From: Lewinellaceae bacterium
GTDB lineage: Bacteria; Bacteroidota; Bacteroidia; Chitinophagales; Saprospiraceae
Reading direction: 5' to 3'
DNA length: 64,000 bases
Assembly: GCA_020636215.1 (NCBI GenBank)
Contig: JACJYG010000004.1
Span: 620,001-684,000 of the forward strand
Shown here one piece after another: positions 59,501 to 64,000 of this stretch. A program made the translations under genes and the position numbers. Each line of letters starts with the position of its first letter. Position 1 is the stretch's first letter. The notes beneath the pieces are model-generated. The model saw only the letters and a list, made by a program, of their open reading frames with translations. It did no database searches and was not told the origin of the DNA.

Positions 59501-62500
59501 CCGCATTGCGCCGCTCTTTGAGGGCCACCAGCCTTTGCAATTCGAAGTTGAATTCATTTTCAGGCCGCCACACTTCCTCTTTGTACTCCTTGCTGTTGGG
59601 GTTGGAAACGAGGTTGTCCACCTCCGACATAGTCAGTGGTATTTCGTATTCGTAGTAGTTGTTCTTGAAATCGCTACCCAGGCGGACGTAAACCGATAAT
59701 GCCCCTTCAGGCACTTTTTGGCCATTCAGTTCTTCCCCGTGTACGAACATCTTGAAGCGTTCGTACACCCGCATATCCATGTTAATGATCTTAAAGATCG
59801 CCCGTTCATCCCCATCACACAGCCCCTGCACGTTCATGAGTTGTGACTGTTCATTCTGCAGGGCGCTGAACACGCCGATGGCCTGTTCCCGTTGGATGCC
59901 TTCCGGCAATACGTAATTGAAGGGCTGCCGGCCGTTGTTCTCTTCGATATTGACATTGTCGACGGTAAAAGCTGTGGAGTCTGATTTACACACGGGAATG
60001 CCAGGGCCTTCCAGGTCGGTAAGGTCCCCACGGTAACGGCGCCATTGGTTACGCACCAATTCGAGGCGGGCAAACCGCAATACCACCGGCGCCTGAAAAT
60101 TGTTCAGGTACATACGCATGAAGCGGATGGAACGGAAGTCCCGTATTCCTCCTACGGACACCTTATCCGGCCCGTTCAGTGGAATGCGGAAGCGATACCA
60201 AACGCGCCGCCCATCGTTGCTTTCCCGCCGGTCGGTGACATAGGGGGTTTTCTCCATATCCAACTCCCGGGGATTGGCGGGGTCGGCGCGCAGGCTGATC
60301 TTGTATTGGAAATAGGATTCGGTTTCGTTCAGAGTATTATCCTGGTTGAGGTCCTCCGCATCCGGGATGTTGGTAGAGGTTTGTCGTTCGTTATTACCCT
60401 CGTTAGAACGAGAGTTCCCCTGCGGGTTATTGAATTTCCGGTAACGGGTCAGCACCCCGGCCGTATCCGGGTAACTACTATCCCGGTAGTACGCAAAATC
60501 ATCGGCAGAGGGGTCATCCGCAACGGTTTGGCTGGCGCTGGTGCCGGCAAAAGCCTGGACATAGCTGGCAAATTTTTGATTCTCGCCGGCATTATCCAGG
60601 CCGTCGAGGCCTACATCCTGCACGACCCGTGTATCGGGGTCATTGTCAAAAGCCCGGACGATCTGCTGGGATACCGGCACCCTCGACCAGTTGGTATTGT
60701 CCGTACGGCGGTCGGGGTTGGCCGGGCCGGGCAGGCCATTTTCAAAAAAGATGCGCGAATCGCGCAGGATATCTTCCGAAACATTACCCAGGTTGATATA
60801 CAGGTCACCTTCCTGTTCTTTATAGTCCAGAGAAGGATTCTGGGGAGCATCCGGATCAAGGAAGGGGCTCAACATCCAGAATTCGAGGAATTCGATGTTT
60901 GCCGTCTGAAAATCGTTGGTCGTGAGGTCGCGCATGATACCGCCCCAGCGCGTGCGTGGGTCCCGGAGTCGAACCGACCCATCCGATGCATCTACGCCAC
61001 TGGTATAACCGGGATAACCCTGAGGCAGGTCGAAGTTGTAAGGGCCGCGTTCCTGAGGATAATAGGCCAGGTCGAGGGTCTGGATATTGGGCAACTGGTC
61101 GGGAGTGATCTGCAGGTTGGGAAAAACTTCTACCTGAGGCACCTGGCTGGTGTAGGGGTTATTATTATCACCTGAACCTCGGGCGCCGGGGTCGATTCGG
61201 TACCAATTGAGCAGCGCCCGGTTGGCGCCGTTGCGCAGGTCGTTGATCAGCGCCGATTCAGGAAACAAGGGGTTGTTGTTGGCTTCATCATTCTGTGGGG
61301 TACTGGCCAGGTACCAGCGGTTGGTCGGCACACGCAGGTCGAAAGCGCTACCACTACCCTCGAAGTCGTCGATGTAAACCACGCCACCTTTATCCTGGGT
61401 GTTGAGGTTGATGGCGCGGGCATGGCCGGGCTTAAGGGCCGCCGCTTCCGCAGTCACATTAATGCTGGATGCTTCCTTAGTGGAGATAAAAGGAATGGCG
61501 TCAACCGCACGGGTCAACCAGGGCGCCTCGCGGCTTAGATTGAGATCCAGGCCGAATATCTTATTGTTGATCGGGTCATCTCCCACGTTGACCTTTTGGG
61601 TGAAGGGCCGTTCGAAAAGCTGCAGGTAAGTGGCGCCGATGTTGAAGTTTTTATCGATTTCATAATCCGCCCGCAACCCGACCATCGTTTTAGTCTGGAA
61701 GCCGAACAAAGTATTGTCCTCAAAGGATACGTTAACCGGCACCCCAGACTGCAGGATGGCGTCATTGAGGATGCGTACTTTGCCGATGCTGTAGTCCACC
61801 TCGTAATCCTTTCCTTCGATCAGAGTCTGCCCGCCGGCTGCTACCCGGACAGAGCCCGGAGGGATGTTAAAGGCGCCCAGCGATATTTCAGAAGAGACGC
61901 TCGATTTATATTCTCCCCGAATAATATAGCGGTTCTGTTCCGCTGATTCCTGCGCCAGGAAAAGCGTGGTTTGGTACAGGGAATCATAGACGTACTTTCG
62001 GCGCAGCAGCTCATCATCGATCTCACGGGCTAGTGCAGAACCAAAGGGTTCCAGCACCGGGAACATAATGCGGCCGTTTCGCGGGTTGATCGTTACGCCG
62101 GGTACGAAGTCGAAGATGCCATCGGGCGTGGGGTCACCCTGAGTATTGAGGTTATCGAGGTTGAATACCCGCAGCAGCGGCCGGCCGGCGAGGTTGGTTT
62201 CCGGCAGGAAGCGCTTTTGGCCAGCGCCCGGGTCGTCGTAGAAAATGTCGAGGCGGAAGTCCTGCTGATTAACCTGGAAAGCGCCGATGGAGTAGACGTT
62301 TTTCATCATCAGGTCCCAGGTCGGCACATCGGTGCGCTGGGTGGTGCTTTTTAGCATTTTCACGAAGAGCACCTTGGGCGTCAGGTCCATCGTATCCGTG
62401 CCGACCGTACCATTGTTGATCGACATTTCGCCAACGCGATAGATATTGCCGTTGTACTCGTATTCAAAAGAAACCCCAAGCACCTGGTCGGGTTGTACAT

Positions 62501-63899
62501 TGATGTTGACAGAGATAAAGCCCAACTCGGGATGGAAAGTGTATTCTGTTTCCCGAAGCTTTCGGGCGCTTACTTTCTCAAAATCGCGCGATTGCTGCAG
62601 GCCGAATTCGGACTGTAGTGTAGCTACCGCTTTATCGATATCGCGCACATCTTCTCCTTTTGCCAGGATACGGCTATAAAGGTTGTTGGCGGCGTTATCG
62701 GGCAGCAGTTTATTATCGAGCAGGTCGCGGCGGTTCCAGGTGGGGTTCACTTCTATCTTATCGGGGCTGACTAATTCCAGGGGTTCTCCCATATCGGCCA
62801 TAGCGACGATATCGCGCACGTCCGTCACTTCGTTCCGGTCATTAGTGATCCAGACTTCCAGTTTTTTAAGCTTGAACAGGGTATTGATCTGAGGAAGGTT
62901 AACCAGCGCCCGTTCGAAGTTGTCGCGGTTGTAAAAGGAGAGGAAAAAATGGCGATTCTCGTCGTACTCATCAGCACGCACTTCGAACTTCTGCACCTGA
63001 GCTCCCCCTTCGACCTGAATGTTTTCCTGCTGGGATTTCTGTTGGGAGGCGATGGCGGTCAGACGGAGATGGCCGAACTTAAGTTCTGTTTTCAGGCCAA
63101 AAAGGCTTTGGGCGCCCTGAATCAGATTGCCCCGCAACGGCAGGCTCACGTTACCGGCTTCTATCTTCTGAAGAATGTTGTCCTCTCCTCCTTCGAAATT
63201 ATCGTTATTGTAATCGAGTTTGATCTGGTTATCGAAGTTGAAGGTAGCGTTGGTATTGTAGTTAGTGGTCAGGGTCAGTTTTTCACCGATCTTACCGGTC
63301 ACGTTCATATTGATGTTCATATCGAAGTCAAACCCACCCTGCAGGCGCTGCCGTTCGGTTAGGATGGGGTTTTCTACGCGGGAGAAGTCGACTCCGAAGG
63401 TCAGGTCAATATTACCCTGGGGGCGGATATCCACTGCGGTGCCCCCGAAGAGGCGGTCGAGCAGGTTGTTTTTAACATCGATCTTGGCGATGGGGTCCAA
63501 TGCGCTGACACCTGTGCCTGAGCTGACGCCCGATAGTTTGTTGAAATAGGCCCGTTCTTCCTGTTTCTGACGAAAATCGAGGTATTCCTGGAAGGACATA
63601 TAGGTAGGCGGGCGGAAGTAGTCGTCCCCAATGCGTTCGGTAATGATGTACTGGCCCGTTGCAGGATCGTACTCAACATTTTTGTCGATGATGCTGGGAT
63701 CATCCAGGTCGAAAGGGTTTTGGTTAGGATTGGTCAGGAAGTCATCATAGCGCTCCTGAACAGGCGGAATGGTATCGCCGGCTGCCTGTACGTAGGGCGT
63801 AGCCAGAGGGTCTTCGGACAGGGCGCTATAGCTCCTGGCAATTAGGGCTGAAGTTGCGATTCCGAGTAATAGGCTGAAGGGTAAAAGTATTCTACTCAT
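56514..63899 (-). CDS. sprA: Cell-surface T9SS outer-membrane protein SprA
   Basis: SprA is the giant outer-membrane translocon of type IX secretion, required for gliding and for secretion of adhesins. The 2461-residue length is typical. After a signal peptide (LPFSLLLGIATSALIARSYS) it has the family start YFRPPTYMSFQEYLDFRQKQ, the GNIDLTFGVDFSRVENPILT block and many strands. The C-terminal part runs through RVRFNYTEQFSTTVPGYMPR, and a Lys/Glu-rich loop near residues 1935-1990 (KNPKDKKETEGEEDGKKKKE), to a terminal strand (DTSGGIVVSFQLN). The gene is monocistronic as far as visible; in related genomes ruvA or a similar gene lies upstream, but that is beyond the window. Confidence 0.97.
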   Translation of the reverse strand: MSRILLPFSLLLGIATSALIARSYSALSEDPLATPYVQAAGDTIPPVQERYDDFLTNPNQNPFDLDDPSIIDKNVEYDPATGQYIITERIGDDYFRPPTYMSFQEYLDFRQKQEERAYFNKLSGVSSGTGVSALDPIAKIDVKNNLLDRLFGGTAVDIRPQGNIDLTFGVDFSRVENPILTERQRLQGGFDFDMNINMNVTGKIGEKLTLTTNYNTNATFNFDNQIKLDYNNDNFEGGEDNILQKIEAGNVSLPLRGNLIQGAQSLFGLKTELKFGHLRLTAIASQQKSQQENIQVEGGAQVQKFEVRADEYDENRHFFLSFYNRDNFERALVNLPQINTLFKLKKLEVWITNDRNEVTDVRDIVAMADMGEPLELVSPDKIEVNPTWNRRDLLDNKLLPDNAANNLYSRILAKGEDVRDIDKAVATLQSEFGLQQSRDFEKVSARKLRETEYTFHPELGFISVNINVQPDQVLGVSFEYEYNGNIYRVGEMSINNGTVGTDTMDLTPKVLFVKMLKSTTQRTDVPTWDLMMKNVYSIGAFQVNQQDFRLDIFYDDPGAGQKRFLPETNLAGRPLLRVFNLDNLNTQGDPTPDGIFDFVPGVTINPRNGRIMFPVLEPFGSALAREIDDELLRRKYVYDSLYQTTLFLAQESAEQNRYIIRGEYKSSVSSEISLGAFNIPPGSVRVAAGGQTLIEGKDYEVDYSIGKVRILNDAILQSGVPVNVSFEDNTLFGFQTKTMVGLRADYEIDKNFNIGATYLQLFERPFTQKVNVGDDPINNKIFGLDLNLSREAPWLTRAVDAIPFISTKEASSINVTAEAAALKPGHARAINLNTQDKGGVVYIDDFEGSGSAFDLRVPTNRWYLASTPQNDEANNNPLFPESALINDLRNGANRALLNWYRIDPGARGSGDNNNPYTSQVPQVEVFPNLQITPDQLPNIQTLDLAYYPQERGPYNFDLPQGYPGYTSGVDASDGSVRLRDPRTRWGGIMRDLTTNDFQTANIEFLEFWMLSPFLDPDAPQNPSLDYKEQEGDLYINLGNVSEDILRDSRIFFENGLPGPANPDRRTDNTNWSRVPVSQQIVRAFDNDPDTRVVQDVGLDGLDNAGENQKFASYVQAFAGTSASQTVADDPSADDFAYYRDSSYPDTAGVLTRYRKFNNPQGNSRSNEGNNERQTSTNIPDAEDLNQDNTLNETESYFQYKISLRADPANPRELDMEKTPYVTDRRESNDGRRVWYRFRIPLNGPDKVSVGGIRDFRSIRFMRMYLNNFQAPVVLRFARLELVRNQWRRYRGDLTDLEGPGIPVCKSDSTAFTVDNVNIEENNGRQPFNYVLPEGIQREQAIGVFSALQNEQSQLMNVQGLCDGDERAIFKIINMDMRVYERFKMFVHGEELNGQKVPEGALSVYVRLGSDFKNNYYEYEIPLTMSEVDNLVSNPNSKEYKEEVWRPENEFNFELQRLVALKERRNADKVSLNAEFVEEIDVDGIIHKMKIRGNPSVGQVKVVMVGIRNKYDFDNVPYDAEIWINEMRLTGLDERGGAAATARVDAQLADFGSLTLAGNISTIGYGGLDQKVQERQREEITGYDLAANFNLDKFFPQDWGLRLPFYAQYSKAVRTPEYDPYDLDIKLKDKISAAENNSVRDSIKEQSQEVTTIKSFNFTNVRKDRGPNNRGVPMPWDISNFSASYSYTETGYRDPIVEFDEEQKHTGSLDYTYSIPTNYIQPFKKLQGDAFKLISEFNFNPLPNSFSFSSIMNRTFQTTRYRFTDVDPRFKTFFNKRFTWDRDYDLQWDLTKSLKFSFNAINSAVIDEPDELALVEEFGIDRARQIRRDSIWKNIVDFGRPKNYQHNISVSYNLPVRYLPFLNDFVTAKVQYTGGYNWSAAALNVDSLGNVIQNNQNRTGNLDFNFEKLYDKVSYLRKINKPKAPARGGRPPAKNPKDKKETEGEEDGKKKKEKKDREPSDIERVIVRPLMALRRVRFNYTEQFSTTVPGYMPRSGILGMTDFNSPGWGFIAGWQPNIRTLTDDQRFNPNPNNLKGDWLRENADWITPSVFQNREVIQQYTQNYDARATVEPFKDFRIDLELSKTFSETYTETFKDTSLVDGITQRVHAVPIRMGQMQVSYLALNTFFQDSQQDIKNLFLKFQDNRVVISQRLGTGEHQDENLADRGYTDGYGSTQQDVLLPAFIAAYSGEDASSVRLDVFNTLPNLNWRLTYNGLSRIPFFKEIFTNFSLSHGYRSSLAVNNFRSSLPYLATLATGPIDTITFNFYPRLEISDVVIQEAFSPLIAIDATLVNGMSFNVDYKKSRQLALSTVNYQLNETQTKEIVLGFGYLLRNVDIPLLTGSKKKKGSSRKKEEEQKDDQKNQKNNQRGGRGRGLQGKDLDINFNMSLRDDVTYAHRLDEGIFEPTRGNYQLSLSPSAEYQLNRRLSLRLFFDYRRTVPKTSAGFPRTDTSGGIVVSFQLN

Positions 63900-63950
63900 A
63901 GCAATTTAACATGGGATTTCAGCAGGAACAGGCCTGGACAATTGAACGCG

Positions 63951-63969
63951 GCCGCTGAGTGTCAGCGGC
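63951..63969. terminator. Strong hairpin upstream of sprA
   Basis: GCCGCTGA (63951-63958) pairs with TCAGCGGC (63962-63969) with a 3-base loop, 51 bases upstream of the sprA ATG. It may end the gene located upstream of sprA beyond the window edge. Confidence 0.55.
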
Positions 63970-64000
63970 TATTTTAAGCCGGACCACAGGGCCTAAACGG

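Noticed and set aside
60045..61175. 376-residue plus-strand frame opposite sprA
   Set aside because: Lies wholly inside sprA on the other strand, with no recognisable motif.
1..64000. CRISPR array, tRNA or rRNA genes
   Set aside because: I looked for regular 25-40 base repeats with spacers and for tRNA-like clover-leaf or rRNA stretches and saw none; a tRNAscan or Infernal run would be decisive.

Overview
The window looks like a chromosomal segment of a Bacteroidota bacterium, most likely of the Saprospiria (Lewinella / Haliscomenobacter / Phaeodactylibacter type). The evidence is gene content: type IX secretion and gliding genes (sprA, a SprE/PorW lipoprotein, two secreted proteins with T9SS-type C-terminal domains), a FISUMP domain, an EAD-type effector-associated domain, a TIGR03032 gene and a DUF2480 gene. 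Several genes also have Bacteroidota-type promoters (TTG, 19-21 bp, TAnnTTTG), sometimes followed by A-rich leaders without a Shine-Dalgarno sequence. I see no rRNA, tRNA, CRISPR array, complete insertion sequence or prophage. The taxonomic placement is inference.

Layout. 1-1134 is the 3' part of a UvrD/PcrA helicase. 1398-3078 (minus) is a caspase-FISUMP gene split by a 12-base C tract. 3284-9111 (minus) carries a TonB-domain/TPR protein, an S37 peptidase, an M19 dipeptidase, an FMN-binding membrane protein and an Rpn/PD-(D/E)XK nuclease-like protein. 9226-12040 holds a PLP decarboxylase, a SPOR-like protein and a predicted barrel protein. 12118-14498 is feoAB, with an operator-like palindrome upstream. 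14836-22703 (minus) holds an unknown small gene, a fused E1 2-oxoacid dehydrogenase, an enoyl-CoA hydratase with a small partner, a holin-like membrane protein, an SDR and paaZ. 23082-24047 is an EAD-coiled coil-TIR protein. 24058-29065 holds an MBL hydrolase, a small barrel protein, an FG-GAP T9SS substrate, a TIGR03032 protein and paaY. 29229-35944 holds an unknown membrane protein, scpB, DUF2480, a lytic transglycosylase, a CNNM/CBS protein, a 5'-nucleotidase and a DinB protein. 36003-41793 holds sprE/porW, an M23 peptidase, a HAD-like protein and a TIGR01777 protein. 42051-48517 is an oligopeptide ABC importer (two binding lipoproteins, two permeases, no ATPase in the window). 48585-55547 holds a small lipoprotein, HU, a Cys/Met-metabolism PLP enzyme, a T9SS substrate, a glucosaminidase, an SH3 protein, dprA and alkaline phosphatase. 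55608-56330 is a truncated, frameshifted class III aminotransferase. 56514-63899 is sprA.

How the parts fit. Most of the window is core metabolism and envelope biology of a gliding, protein-degrading Bacteroidota cell: secreted peptidases, dipeptidase, oligopeptide uptake, T9SS components and cargo, and cell-wall hydrolases. The most unusual content is two genes with conflict or cell-death effector domains, the caspase-FISUMP gene and the EAD-TIR gene. They lie about 20 kb apart and share an identical 15-base promoter core (GTATATTTGAAAAAA). The caspase gene is interrupted at a 12-base homopolymer where loss of one base would restore a single 559-residue protein. That makes it either a phase-variable switch or a sequencing error, and it is the observation I would check first. 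Several intergenic segments carry well-formed inverted repeats: 14601-14636, 14731-14821, 25595-25752, 39192-39261 and 45705-45756.
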